Positions 1-8,485 of a DNA stretch of 64,000 nt are shown piece by piece (within the stretch, counting starts at the first letter, position 1; each line of letters begins with the position of its first letter). Made by a program: the position numbers and the translations under genes. The DNA lies in assembly GCF_000416235.1 (NCBI RefSeq), contig NZ_ATLO01000052.1, positions 24,715-88,714 of the forward strand, in the 5' to 3' direction. The notes under the pieces were generated by a model. It did not search any database and was not told where the DNA came from. It saw only the letters and a list, made by a program, of their open reading frames with translations. Source of the stretch: Pseudomonas sp. CFII64. Lineage in GTDB: Bacteria; Pseudomonadota; Gammaproteobacteria; Pseudomonadales; Pseudomonadaceae.

Positions 1-728
1 AGTTTCTCCGGCTTGAGCAAGCGCTGCAGATCCAGAAAGATGCGTTCGACACATTGCTCGTGAAAATCCGAATGCTGCCTGAAGCTCACGATGTACGCCA
101 ACAAGCTCGCGTGATCCAGCGCCGCGCCCCGGTACTCCACCGCAACGCTGCCCCAATCTGGCTGGCTGGTCACCGGACAATTGGATTTGAGCAAGTGACT
201 GTGTACCGCCTCCTCCACCACGCGGGAATCATCGCAACGCAGCAATTCAGGCTGCGGGCGGTCGTAGCTGTGAATCGTCACGTCCAGATCATCAATGCAC
301 ACGCCCGGCAACGCCGCGACACCTTCAGCCTCGATATCGGTCAGGCTGCGAATGCGCACGCCCACCGGTTTGCCGGCTGCGGCGGACAAATCCTGCTCAA
401 GCGTAGCCACCAGCGCGGCGCGATCGGCGAACGGCGTCTGGTTCAGCGAGTTCAGGTACAGCTTGAAGGACTTGGATTCGATGATATTCGGCGAATCCGC
501 CGGAATACTGAATTCGGCAATCGCCACCACCGGCTTGCCGGAAGGCAGCAACCAGGACAATTCGAAGCAATTCCAGAAGTCGACACCCTGATACGGCAAG
601 GTCTGCGCCGTCAGCCCCAACTCGGCCCATTTGGCAGCGCGAGGGATGGGAAACAGCAGCGACGGCGTGTAGGTGGCGATGTATTCACTGGACTTGCCCA
701 GCGGCGAGTGTTCGGCTGCGGGATGCAT
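1..728 (-). CDS. queF: NADPH-dependent 7-cyano-7-deazaguanine reductase QueF (CinQ), 3' end cut by window
   Basis: Reduces preQ0 to preQ1 in queuosine biosynthesis in the cytoplasm. About 242 codons are visible from ATG 728 (MHPAAEHSPLGKSSEYIAT) and the frame runs off the left edge in ...ERIFLDLQRLLKPEK. Visible family marks are the NADPH-binding ESKSFKLYLNS stretch and the catalytic cysteine in SNCPVTSQPDWG, which fits the long, two-lobed E. coli-type QueF. It lies 74 bases downstream of the cupredoxin gene on the same strand. That order matches the copper-inducible cinA-cinQ pair described in P. putida, where cinQ encodes this reductase. Family assignment is firm; copper control is inferred from gene order and the upstream box. 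Confidence 0.95.
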   Translation of the reverse strand, partial: MHPAAEHSPLGKSSEYIATYTPSLLFPIPRAAKWAELGLTAQTLPYQGVDFWNCFELSWLLPSGKPVVAIAEFSIPADSPNIIESKSFKLYLNSLNQTPFADRAALVATLEQDLSAAAGKPVGVRIRSLTDIEAEGVAALPGVCIDDLDVTIHSYDRPQPELLRCDDSRVVEEAVHSHLLKSNCPVTSQPDWGSVAVEYRGAALDHASLLAYIVSFRQHSDFHEQCVERIFLDLQRLLKPEK

Positions 729-763
729 GACGGTACCTGGATCACATGAAGCGGACGGGATAG

Positions 764-793
764 ACCGGGCAGTTTATAGACTTTATGCCCGGT
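764..793. other. Inverted repeat between cinA and queF
   Basis: Arms ACCGGGCA (764-771) and TGCCCGGT (786-793) form an 8-bp stem with a 14-base loop. On the plus strand it is followed by TTTT, but no plus-strand gene lies upstream. On the minus strand, where cinA and queF are read, no T-run follows. It may cause partial termination or stabilise mRNA between the two genes. Confidence 0.45.
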
Positions 794-802
794 TTTCAGC
801 GC

Positions 803-1327
803 CTACTCGGTAATCGTCAGCTTGCCGACCATGCCGGCCTGATAGTGGCCGGGGATATTGCAGGCAAATTCCAGGTGGCTGGCTTTGGCGAAGGTCCAGG
901 TCAGCTCGGCGGTTTTACCGGGTTCGACGAACACGCTGTTGGGATCATCATGCTGCATGGCCATCTTGCCATTGCCCATCTCGTGCGCCATGTCCTTATG
1001 ACTCATGCCAGTTGGCGTGAGCATGCCGCTTTCCTGCATCTTGAGCATTTCCTGCTGATGCCGTGCGTGCATGGCCGCATCGCCGAGGTTGAACTCGTGG
1101 AGCAACCGGCCTTTGTTGACCAGCACGAAGCGCACCGTTTCACCGGCCTTGACCTGCACGGATTTGGGCTCGAAATACATATCGCCCAAGGTCAGTTCAA
1201 CCGTACGAGTCGCCTGAGCAGCAGGCGCGGCATGGCCGAAGTCAAAGGACGGCGCGGGCGATGCGAGCACCGGCTGACTGGCCGCCAGCATTGCAATGAC
1301 CAGCGTGAGGCGTGCGAGGGAACGCAT
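803..1327 (-). CDS. cinA: Copper-inducible plastocyanin/azurin-like cupredoxin CinA
   Basis: Periplasmic type I copper protein of 174 residues. A signal peptide (MRSLARLTLVIAMLAASQPVLA) precedes a cupredoxin domain. Likely copper ligands are His in LLHEFN, Cys and His in FACNIPGH, and Met in QAGM. A Met/His-rich insert (about residues 85-125: HARHQQEMLKMQ, MSHKDMAHEMGNGKM) could bind extra copper. ATG 1327 is chosen because GGAG sits six bases upstream; a longer reading would need a TTG inside that ribosome site. It heads the likely cinA-queF operon and is divergent from cinRS. Family call is firm; the name rests on synteny with P. putida cinA. Confidence 0.9.
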   Translation of the reverse strand: MRSLARLTLVIAMLAASQPVLASPAPSFDFGHAAPAAQATRTVELTLGDMYFEPKSVQVKAGETVRFVLVNKGRLLHEFNLGDAAMHARHQQEMLKMQESGMLTPTGMSHKDMAHEMGNGKMAMQHDDPNSVFVEPGKTAELTWTFAKASHLEFACNIPGHYQAGMVGKLTITE

Positions 1328-1400
1328 GGGTGTCTCCAAATGAGCGACAATCGATCGTCACACATTACAAGCCGGGCACTGGCGGCGAGCTGACGGCAAG

Positions 1401-1416
1401 ATTACAACTTTGTCAG
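1401..1416 (-). promoter_or_regulatory. Candidate CopR/CinR copper box
   Basis: On the minus strand the sequence reads CTGACA-N5-GTAAT, the form I recall for copper-responsive CopR/CinR boxes in Pseudomonas. It lies 74 bases upstream of the cinA start and 65 bases upstream of cinR, so it could serve both divergent genes. Motif match is direct; regulator identity is inferred from adjacency. Confidence 0.7.
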
Positions 1417-1480
1417 GTTGGCACCCGCACACGCCAGCCGCGCTATAAAGCAGCCTTCGTTGAAGCGTACTGAGTCACTC

Positions 1481-2161
1481 ATGAAATTACTGATCGTCGA
1501 AGATCAACCAAAAACCGGCCATTACCTGCGCCAGGGCTTGAGCGAAGCCGGTTTCAGCACCGAACTGGTGGCTGACGGCACCACTGGCCAACACCTGGCG
1601 CTGACCGGCGACTACGCGCTGTTGATTCTCGACGTGATGCTGCCCGGCCGCAGCGGCTGGCAGATCCTGCAAGCCGTGCGCAGCGCGGGCCTGGAAACAC
1701 CCGTGCTGTTCCTCACCGCCCGGGATGCCGTGGAAGATCGGGTCAAAGGCCTGGAACTGGGCGCCGACGACTATCTGATCAAGCCTTTCGCCTTCTCCGA
1801 ACTGCTCGCCCGGGTACGGACTCTGTTACGCCGTGGCAGCAGCGCCACCCAGGAAACCCACTTGCAGCTCGCGGACCTGCGCCTGGACTTGCTGCGTCGG
1901 CGGGTTGAACGCAGCGCCAAACGCATCGACCTGACCGCCAAGGAGTTCGCCCTGCTCGAATTGCTCATGCGTCGCCAGGGCGAAGTGCTGCCCAAATCGC
2001 TGATTGCTTCCCAGGTCTGGGACATGAATTTCGACAGCGACACCAATGTGATCGAAGTCGCGATACGCCGCCTGCGTCTGAAAATCGATGACGATTTCCC
2101 CAATAAACTCATTCATACCGTGCGTGGCATGGGCTATGTGCTTGAAGAGCGCCCATCGTGA
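1481..2161 (+). CDS. cinR: OmpR-family copper response regulator CinR
   Basis: 226-residue DNA-binding response regulator. The N-terminal receiver has the acidic VED pocket, phospho-acceptor Asp51 in LILDVMLPG and the conserved Lys in YLIKPFAF. The C-terminal winged helix (LTAKEFALLELLMRR ... VIEVAIRRLR ... RGMGYVL) is of OmpR/PhoB type, close to CopR, IrlR and CusR. ATG 1481 (MKLLIVEDQ) is used rather than an upstream in-frame codon because the receiver fold starts there. It overlaps cinS by four bases (GTGA), so the pair is translationally coupled. Expected to act on the copper box at 1401-1416. Confidence 0.9.
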   Translation: MKLLIVEDQPKTGHYLRQGLSEAGFSTELVADGTTGQHLALTGDYALLILDVMLPGRSGWQILQAVRSAGLETPVLFLTARDAVEDRVKGLELGADDYLIKPFAFSELLARVRTLLRRGSSATQETHLQLADLRLDLLRRRVERSAKRIDLTAKEFALLELLMRRQGEVLPKSLIASQVWDMNFDSDTNVIEVAIRRLRLKIDDDFPNKLIHTVRGMGYVLEERPS

Positions 2162-3510
2162 TTCGGCGAATCTCCCTGGCCAGCCGCCTGGCGTTGCTGT
2201 TTGCGGCCTGCACTGCCGTGGTTTCCCTGACCGCTGGCGTGCTGTTCAATCACGCCAGCGAAACGCATTTCATGGAACTGGACCAGCAACTGCTGGACAG
2301 CAAGCTGCCGCAGTTGCGCAATGTGTTGAACGGAGTATCGACCCGTGAAGGATTCATCACCCGGGAAGCGCAATTGCGCGCTGAACTGAGCCGTCAGCCG
2401 GACCTCGCCTTGCGGGTCAGCGGCGTTGACGGGGCGATCTGGTTCGACAATTCAAACCTGAAGGTCGAGCAACCTGGTCACTCGGGACTGCACACGCTGA
2501 GTGATTCCGAGGCAGCCTTTCGTATCTACGGCGTGCCGTTGCAGGAGCAGTCAACCGATTCGCCACAGCTGACATTGATGCTCGACATCACCCATCACCA
2601 ACACTTCCTGCAACGCATGCAGCGTTTGATCTGGCTGACCATTGGCCTGTCGGCGCTGGCCACTGCGCTGCTCGGCGCGTGGGCGGCGCGCAGTGGTTTA
2701 CGCCCGCTGCGCCAGATGAGCCAGATCGCCGCCAGCGTTTCGGCCAGCTCGCTCACCACCCGCCTGCCCCAGGAGCAAATGCCCAGCGAGCTGGCGGAAC
2801 TGGCCCTCGCCTTCAACGCCATGCTCGGTCGGCTGGAGGATGCCTTTCAGCGACTCTCGGCATTTTCCGCCGACATCGCCCATGAATTGCGCACGCCGTT
2901 ATCCAACTTGCTGACCCACACCCAAGTGATCCTGACCCGCGAACGCCCGCTGGAGGATTATCGCGAGGCGTTGCTGGGCAATCTGGAAGAAGTGCAAGGC
3001 ATGGCGCAGATGGTCAATGACATGCTGTACCTGGCCAAGGCCGAACATGGCTTGCTGATTCCAGTGCGCGAACGCCTGGAGCTGCATGCGGAAGCCAATG
3101 CGGTGCTGGAATTTTTCGCTCCCCTGGCCGAAGACGCACACGTCAGCATGAGCTGCCAGGGACAAGCCGCCTTCGCCGGCGACCGCACGATGCTGCGGCG
3201 GGTGTTTTCCAATCTGCTGGACAACGCCCTGCGCTTCACCCCGGCAGGCGGCTATATAAAGGTCAGCCTCGACAATGGGCAACGGGGAGTTGCGATCAGC
3301 ATCGAAAATAACGGCCCGACGATTGACCCGCAGAGTGTGTCGCGCCTGTTCGACCGCTTCTATCGCGCCGACCCGGCCCGCCGGGAAAGCCATGAACATG
3401 CGGGACTGGGTCTGGCGATCACCCGTTCAATCGTCCAGGCCCATGGCGGCACGATTCGCTGTGAGTCAGCCAAAGGCGTGACGCGGTTTTTGATTGCGCT
3501 GCCGTTGTAA
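2158..3510 (+). CDS. cinS: Copper sensor histidine kinase CinS
   Basis: 450-residue inner-membrane sensor kinase starting at GTG 2158 within the cinR stop codon. The N-terminal membrane helix (about 10-30) and a second helix (about 158-178) flank a periplasmic sensor of about 130 residues, followed by HAMP. The H-box is AHELRTPLSN with His near 242. The N-box NLLDNALRFTP, FDRFYRAD and GLGLAITRS make up the ATPase domain. Length and order fit the CusS/CopS/IrlS heavy-metal sensor family. It ends seven bases before the convergent lolE gene. Copper as signal is inferred from neighbours cinA and cinR. Confidence 0.88.
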   Translation: MIRRISLASRLALLFAACTAVVSLTAGVLFNHASETHFMELDQQLLDSKLPQLRNVLNGVSTREGFITREAQLRAELSRQPDLALRVSGVDGAIWFDNSNLKVEQPGHSGLHTLSDSEAAFRIYGVPLQEQSTDSPQLTLMLDITHHQHFLQRMQRLIWLTIGLSALATALLGAWAARSGLRPLRQMSQIAASVSASSLTTRLPQEQMPSELAELALAFNAMLGRLEDAFQRLSAFSADIAHELRTPLSNLLTHTQVILTRERPLEDYREALLGNLEEVQGMAQMVNDMLYLAKAEHGLLIPVRERLELHAEANAVLEFFAPLAEDAHVSMSCQGQAAFAGDRTMLRRVFSNLLDNALRFTPAGGYIKVSLDNGQRGVAISIENNGPTIDPQSVSRLFDRFYRADPARRESHEHAGLGLAITRSIVQAHGGTIRCESAKGVTRFLIALPL

Positions 3511-3516
3511 AAGCAG

Positions 3517-4761
3517 TTACTCATACCGCAACGCATGCGCCGGCTGGATCTGCGCCGCGCGCCAGGCTGGGTACACCGTGGCAAGGAAACTCAGGATGAA
3601 GCCGGCGCTGCAGATCAGCAGCACGTCGCCGGCTTGCAGTTCCGAAGGCAGGCTGTTGATGAAGTACACATCGGAACTGAAGATGTGCTGGCCGCTGACC
3701 CGCTCCAGCCAGCCCACCAGCGTGCTGACGTTGATGGCGGCGATCACGCCGAGTACGCCGCCGATCAAGGTGCCGACGATACCGATTACCGTGCCCTGCA
3801 CCACGAAGATCGCCATGATCTGCCGTGGCGTGGCGCCGATGGTACGCAGGATCGCGATGTCCGCGCCCTTGTCGTTCACCACCATGATCAGCGTTGCAAT
3901 AATGTTGAACGCGGCCACGGCGACGATCATCAGCAACAGCAGACCGATCATGGTCTTTTCCATTTTCATGGCACTGAACAGGCTGCCTTGGGTGTGCGTC
4001 CAGTCATCGGCACGATAATCAGCGCCCAGTCCGGTGGCGATCTGATTGGACACTTGCGGCGCAGCGTACAAATCCTTAACCGCCAGACGCACGCCTTGCA
4101 CCTGATTGGGCTGCCAGCGCTGCATCTGCGCAGCATCCGCCACGTTGATCAACGCCATGGATCCATCAAGTTCGGCGCCAACCTTGAACACCCCGACCAC
4201 GGTCAGGCGTTGCAGGCGTGGGGTAATACCGCCCGGCGCGCTGCTGATTTCAGGTACGATCAGGGTCAATTTGTCGCCGACATTGAGACGAAAGCGCCGC
4301 GCGGTCAGTTCGCCAAGGACCACACCGAATTCACCGGCTTTCAGGTCTTCAAGCTTGCCTTGCACGATATGCTGGGCAACGATCGAGACTTCATGCTCCA
4401 GCGCAGGATCAACGCCGCTGATCTGGATCGGTTGCATCGAGCCTTTATAGGACAGCATGCCTTCCATTTCGGTAAACGGCACGGCGGCGGTCACTTCCGG
4501 GTTCTTCAAGGCGGCGGCAGCGACCGGCTTCCAGTCGTCCAGCGGCGTGACGCCGGCGATGACCGCGTGGGGCACCATGCCGAGAATCCGCGAGCTCATT
4601 TCGCGCTGGAAGCCGTTCATCACCGACAGCACGACGATCATCGCCAACACGCCCAGCGCGAGGCCGATCATCGACGTCATGGAAATGAACGAGACAAATC
4701 GGTTGCGGCGCTTGGCGCGGGTGTAGCGCGCACCTATGAAAATCGATAACGGTCGGAACAT
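3517..4761 (-). CDS. lolE: Lipoprotein-releasing ABC transporter permease LolE
   Basis: 414-residue inner-membrane permease of the LolCDE complex, which extracts outer-membrane-destined lipoproteins and passes them to LolA. The N-terminus (IFIGARYTRAKRRNRFVSFIS) and first membrane helix, a large periplasmic domain, then three C-terminal helices with the FtsX fold (DIAILRTIGATPRQIMAIF) are typical. It is a paralogue of the first gene of the operon at 5525-6775. Third gene in the lolC-lolD-lolE order, 72 bases after lolD. LolC and LolE can be told apart only by order here. Confidence 0.9.
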   Translation of the reverse strand: MFRPLSIFIGARYTRAKRRNRFVSFISMTSMIGLALGVLAMIVVLSVMNGFQREMSSRILGMVPHAVIAGVTPLDDWKPVAAAALKNPEVTAAVPFTEMEGMLSYKGSMQPIQISGVDPALEHEVSIVAQHIVQGKLEDLKAGEFGVVLGELTARRFRLNVGDKLTLIVPEISSAPGGITPRLQRLTVVGVFKVGAELDGSMALINVADAAQMQRWQPNQVQGVRLAVKDLYAAPQVSNQIATGLGADYRADDWTHTQGSLFSAMKMEKTMIGLLLLMIVAVAAFNIIATLIMVVNDKGADIAILRTIGATPRQIMAIFVVQGTVIGIVGTLIGGVLGVIAAINVSTLVGWLERVSGQHIFSSDVYFINSLPSELQAGDVLLICSAGFILSFLATVYPAWRAAQIQPAHALRYE

Positions 4762-4833
4762 TGGAATAACACCGTAGCAAAAAATGCCGCAGAAAAAGTG
4801 ACCCGACGCGCTCAGCTGCGCCGGGTTGCGCGA

Positions 4834-5532
4834 TCAGGCGGCGACCAGGTGGCCGTCTTCCAGACGCAACACGCGATCCATCTGCCGCGCTAGGCTCATA
4901 TCATGGGTCACCACCAGAAACGCAGTGCGCGACGAGGTGCTCAGCTCCAGCATAAGATCCTGAATGCCTTGTGCGGTGTGATGATCAAGGTTACCGGTCG
5001 GCTCATCGAGCATCACCAGACCTGGCTGATTGACCAGCGCACGAGCAATCGCCACACGCTGACGCTCACCGCCGGACAACTCCGAAGGCTTGTGCTGCAA
5101 GCGATGCCCCAGGCCGACACGCTCCAGCAACGCCGTGGCGCGTTGGCGAGCCTCCGGGATAGCGGTCTTGCCGATCAGCAGCGGCATGCAGACGTTTTCC
5201 AGCGCGGTGAACTCGGGCAGCAAGTGGTGGAACTGATAGACGAAACCCAGCGAGCGGTTGCGCAGCAGGCCACGGGCTTTTTCGCCCAGTGCCGAGAGCT
5301 CTTCACCGGCCAGCCAGACGCTGCCGGTAGACGGCGTATCCAGCCCGCCCAGCATATTAAGCAACGTGCTTTTGCCGGAACCGGAACTGCCGACGATGGC
5401 GACGCGCTCACCCGGAAACAACTCAAGCTGCAGGTTGGCCAGAACCACCACCGATTCCGGGCCTTCCTCGTAGGATTTGCCCAGGTTGCGGCAACTCAAA
5501 ACTGCTTTATCACTCATGCCCGACTCACTCAT
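4834..5532 (-). CDS. lolD: Lipoprotein-releasing ABC transporter ATPase LolD
   Basis: 232-residue ATP-binding subunit of LolCDE. Walker A is GSSGSGKSTLLN, the signature LSGGERQRVAIAR, Walker B LVMLDEPTGNLD and the switch VVTHD. The ATG at 5532 overlaps the end of lolC by eight bases and has GGAGG five bases upstream; ATG 5517 (MSDKAVLSC) is a possible shorter start. Coupled translation with lolC is expected. Confidence 0.95.
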   Translation of the reverse strand: MSESGMSDKAVLSCRNLGKSYEEGPESVVVLANLQLELFPGERVAIVGSSGSGKSTLLNMLGGLDTPSTGSVWLAGEELSALGEKARGLLRNRSLGFVYQFHHLLPEFTALENVCMPLLIGKTAIPEARQRATALLERVGLGHRLQHKPSELSGGERQRVAIARALVNQPGLVMLDEPTGNLDHHTAQGIQDLMLELSTSSRTAFLVVTHDMSLARQMDRVLRLEDGHLVAA

Positions 5533-6775
5533 AACGTAACGCCTCCGCCGGCTGCGTGCGCGCTGCGCGCCAGGCCGGGTACAAGGTGGCGAGAAAACTC
5601 AGGATCAATGCGGCGCCGCAGACCAGCAACACATCTTCGGCCAGTAACTGCGATGGCAGGTAGTCGATGAAGTACACGTCGGCATTGAGAAACTTGTGGC
5701 CGATCAGGCCTTCGAGGGCGGAAATCGCGGCGCTGACGTTCAGTGCGGCAAAAATCCCGAGGACCGCGCCAATGAGCGTCCCGACCACCCCGATCACGGT
5801 GCCCTGCACCATGAAAATCGCCATGATCTGCCCCGGCGTGGAGCCCAGGGTGCGCAAAATGGCGATATCGCCCTTCTTGTCATTCACCACCATGACCAGC
5901 GTGGAAATGATGTTGAACGCGGCGACGGCAACGATCAGCAGCAACAGCAGGCCGATCATGGCTTTTTCCATGCGGATCGCCTGATACAGATTGCCGTGGG
6001 TACGGGTCCAGTCGCGGGCGTAATACTGATGCTCGCCGAGGGTTTGCGCGATCTCGTAAGCGGTGCGCGGGGCCTTGAACAGGTCGTCGAACTTCAGGCG
6101 CAGACCTTGCACCTGCTCGGGTTTCCAGCGATGCAGTTTGGCAATGTCATCAAGATTGGTCAGGCCCAGATAGCCGTCCAGCTCGCCAGCACCAACATGG
6201 AAAATGCCGACTACCGTAAAGCGCTTCATGCGCGGGAACATGCCGGCCGGCGTCACCGTGACTTCCGGTGCAACGAAGGTCAGCTTGTCGCCCATCTTCA
6301 CGCCCAGCTTGGTCGCGGCCTTGTCACCAATGACAATGCCGAAGCTGCCGGGCGCCAGATCGTCGAGTTTGCCCTGCTTCATGAAGTTATCGATGATCGA
6401 AACTTTACGTTCCTGAACGGGGTCGATGGCATTGAGCAAGACTTTTTGCACGTTGCCATTGCTGGTCAGCAGGCCCTGCATCTGGGTGAATGGCGCAACG
6501 GCCAGCACCTGAGGATTGCGCTTGACCTTGTCGGCCAGTGCTTTCCAGTCGCTGATGGGCTCGGCGGACTCGATGGTCGCGTGCGGCACCATACCCAGAA
6601 CGCGGGTGCGCATTTCGTGATCGAAACCGTTCATGACCGATAACACGACTATCATCACCACTACGCCAAGGGCGAGGCCGATCATGGAAGTCAGCGAAAT
6701 GAAGGAGACGAAATGGTTACGGCGTTTTGCACGGGTATAACGCGTGCCGATGAATACAAAAAGAGGTCTGAACAT
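5525..6775 (-). CDS. lolC: Lipoprotein-releasing ABC transporter permease LolC
   Basis: 416-residue permease, first gene of lolC-lolD-lolE. It has the same layout as its paralogue at 3517-4761: an N-terminal FIGTRYTRAKRRNHFVSF segment, one membrane helix (GLALGVVVMIVVLSVMNGF), a periplasmic domain (about 50-265), then helices around 275-295, 320-345 and 380-400, with GDIAILRTLGSTPGQIMAIF before the second of these. It reads away from the PilZ gene with a 126-base shared upstream region. An essential envelope function, so the operon is probably constitutive. Confidence 0.9.
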   Translation of the reverse strand: MFRPLFVFIGTRYTRAKRRNHFVSFISLTSMIGLALGVVVMIVVLSVMNGFDHEMRTRVLGMVPHATIESAEPISDWKALADKVKRNPQVLAVAPFTQMQGLLTSNGNVQKVLLNAIDPVQERKVSIIDNFMKQGKLDDLAPGSFGIVIGDKAATKLGVKMGDKLTFVAPEVTVTPAGMFPRMKRFTVVGIFHVGAGELDGYLGLTNLDDIAKLHRWKPEQVQGLRLKFDDLFKAPRTAYEIAQTLGEHQYYARDWTRTHGNLYQAIRMEKAMIGLLLLLIVAVAAFNIISTLVMVVNDKKGDIAILRTLGSTPGQIMAIFMVQGTVIGVVGTLIGAVLGIFAALNVSAAISALEGLIGHKFLNADVYFIDYLPSQLLAEDVLLVCGAALILSFLATLYPAWRAARTQPAEALRYE

Positions 6776-6901
6776 TTAGGGACTTGTTCGGAGGAATGGG
6801 AACGTCCTTGTGGCGGGCCTTGGCGCGCAGCTCTACACTCGAAAACACTCTAGGCACTGCTGAGCAACCACTATGACAACCGCCGCTACCATGGGTTCGC
6901 C

Positions 6902-7471
6902 ATGTCGACATTAGATGAAGAAGAACGCCGCGAATACTACCGTATCGAGGACAGTGTCGCACTGGAAATTAACCTGCTGGCCGGCTCCGATCCGGCTGAC
7001 TTGAAAGCCATGCGCGAGACCTCGGGACTCTTCGAGCTGCTCAGCGAGTTGCATATCAATGAGTTCGAATCCCAGCATTTGCTGCGCCAGCTGGACGAGC
7101 GTGACCGGGTGTTGAGCAGCCTGCTCAAATCGTTGAGCAAGCGCATCGATCTGCTCGGCCAAGTGGTCGCGCAAACGGCGCTGACCCGGCTGGGTGCCCC
7201 GCAGCCGGTGATCATTTCCGAAGGCGGCGTGCAGTTTTCCTCGCCGCAGGCGTACGCCATCGATGCGCAACTGTCGATCAAAATGGTGCTCATGCCGCAG
7301 GCTTCGGCACTGATGCTGCACGCCAAAGTCACCCATTGCGATGCTTTGCCGAACGGCGAATTCGACGTCGGCACCGAGTTTATCGAACTGCCTGACTCAC
7401 AACGCCAGCTGCTGGCCCGATACATTTTGCAACGACAAGCCCAGCAGCGACGTCAGGCATTGGAGCAATAA
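6902..7471 (+). CDS. PilZ-like domain protein with a degenerate c-di-GMP motif
   Basis: 189-residue cytoplasmic protein. The N-terminal REYYR at residues 10-14 matches the RxxxR half of the PilZ c-di-GMP site. The second half, normally D/N-x-S-x-x-G, is replaced by ISEGGVQFSS, so ligand binding may be weak or lost. A middle helical region (about 45-95) is rich in Leu, Asp and Arg and may oligomerise. It occupies the same place, next to lolC and upstream of the GDPD gene, as the P. aeruginosa PilZ protein PA2989. Function is unknown. Confidence 0.75.
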   Translation: MSTLDEEERREYYRIEDSVALEINLLAGSDPADLKAMRETSGLFELLSELHINEFESQHLLRQLDERDRVLSSLLKSLSKRIDLLGQVVAQTALTRLGAPQPVIISEGGVQFSSPQAYAIDAQLSIKMVLMPQASALMLHAKVTHCDALPNGEFDVGTEFIELPDSQRQLLARYILQRQAQQRRQALEQ

Positions 7472-7518
7472 AAGTCCGTATAGGGGATATCTCAATAGCG
7501 TGCAGCAGACACCGTACC

Positions 7519-7607
7519 GTAGGACCGGCTTCAGCCGGGAGGACGTTATTCCTGACGATAAATATACGTCGGTTTTATTGCCCTATCCCGGCTAAAGCCG
7601 GTCCTAC
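7519..7607. repeat. REP doublet (REPIN-like), family A
   Basis: Two inverted copies of a REP unit, GTAGGACCGGCTTCAGCCGG (from 7519) and its partner CCGGCTAAAGCCGGTCCTAC (ending 7607), separated by about 45 bases. Each is itself a short hairpin. The same unit recurs near 50200, 52900, 53960 and 55510. Such elements are non-coding and spread by RAYT transposases encoded elsewhere. Confidence 0.85.
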
Positions 7608-7720
7608 CAGGTCATGGAACCGTACGGCAGCGTGCGCGGCGCGATATCTCAGTAATGTCCAACAAGCCCACATCTCACACCACTACCCAGCACCACGCCT
7701 TGAAGGCCCCAGGAGTAAAC

Positions 7721-8443
7721 GTGACCCTTATTTATGGCCACCGCGGCGCCAAAGGCGAAGCACCGGAAAACACCCTGACCAGTTTCCAGGAATGCCTCAA
7801 GCACGGCGTACGCCGTTGCGAACTGGACTTGCACTTGTCCCGTGACGGCGAGTTGATGGTCATCCACGATCCAACCCTCAAACGCACCACCGACCGACGC
7901 GGCAAGGTCAACGAACATGTGGCAGCGGATCTGGTGACTTACGACGCGCGCAAGGGCGGCCCGGGCTGGGTCAATCCTTGCCCGATTCCGACCCTCGAAG
8001 AATTGTTCGAAAAATGCGACTTCGAGCATTGGCAGCTGGAAGTCAAAAGCGCTTCGCGCACCCGTGCTGCGACAACGGTGCTGGCGATTCGCGAACTTGC
8101 GCAGCGCCATGGCCTGCTGGACAAGATCACCATCACGTCGAGTTCACGGGAAGTATTGCGTGCGGCACTGGATCTGACGCCGGATATCGCCCGCGGGCTG
8201 GTTGCCGAATATGCCTGGCTGGACCCCTTGAAGGTCGCGCAAAGCTATGGCTGCGAGATTCTCGCGTTGAACTGGACGCTGTGCACCCCGGAGCGGCTGA
8301 AGAAAGCCCAGAATCAGGGTTTGCATGTGTCGGTCTGGACAGTCAACGAACCCGCGCTGATGCGCAGGCTCGCCGACTTCGGCGTAGACAGCCTGATTAC
8401 AGACTTTCCCGGTTTGGCCAGCGCCACGCTCGGGAATTACTGA
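7721..8443 (+). CDS. Glycerophosphodiester phosphodiesterase (UgpQ/GDPD type)
   Basis: 240-residue cytoplasmic enzyme that hydrolyses glycerophosphodiesters to glycerol-3-phosphate and an alcohol. The signature GHRGAKGEAPENTL at residues 6-19 and ELDLHLSRDGELMVIHDPTL supply the catalytic histidines and metal-binding acids. The C-terminal WTVNEPALMRRLADFGVDSLITDFP is typical of the TIM-barrel end. GTG 7721 is preferred over an earlier ATG because AGGAG lies five bases upstream and the family begins just before HRG. No signal peptide, so UgpQ-like rather than periplasmic GlpQ. Confidence 0.9.
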   Translation: MTLIYGHRGAKGEAPENTLTSFQECLKHGVRRCELDLHLSRDGELMVIHDPTLKRTTDRRGKVNEHVAADLVTYDARKGGPGWVNPCPIPTLEELFEKCDFEHWQLEVKSASRTRAATTVLAIRELAQRHGLLDKITITSSSREVLRAALDLTPDIARGLVAEYAWLDPLKVAQSYGCEILALNWTLCTPERLKKAQNQGLHVSVWTVNEPALMRRLADFGVDSLITDFPGLASATLGNY

Positions 8444-8454
8444 AATCGGTCTCC

Positions 8455-8479
8455 CCGGCCGGCTCAGGCCACCGGCCGG
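8455..8479. terminator. GC-rich hairpin between convergent GDPD and sthA genes
   Basis: Perfect arms CCGGCCGG at 8455-8462 and 8472-8479 with a nine-base loop lie between two convergent stop codons. No strong T-run follows on either strand, so it is a possible two-way terminator rather than a textbook one. Confidence 0.45.
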
Positions 8480-8485
8480 AGTCGC

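Noticed and set aside
1328..1339. Longer cinA start (METPMRS...)
   Set aside because: The first codon would be a TTG overlapping the GGAG ribosome site of the better ATG at 1327.
3535..4749. 404-codon plus-strand open frame
   Set aside because: It lies antisense to lolE, whose protein is clearly recognisable; the frame has His/Gln/Arg-rich composition typical of a shadow in GC-rich DNA.
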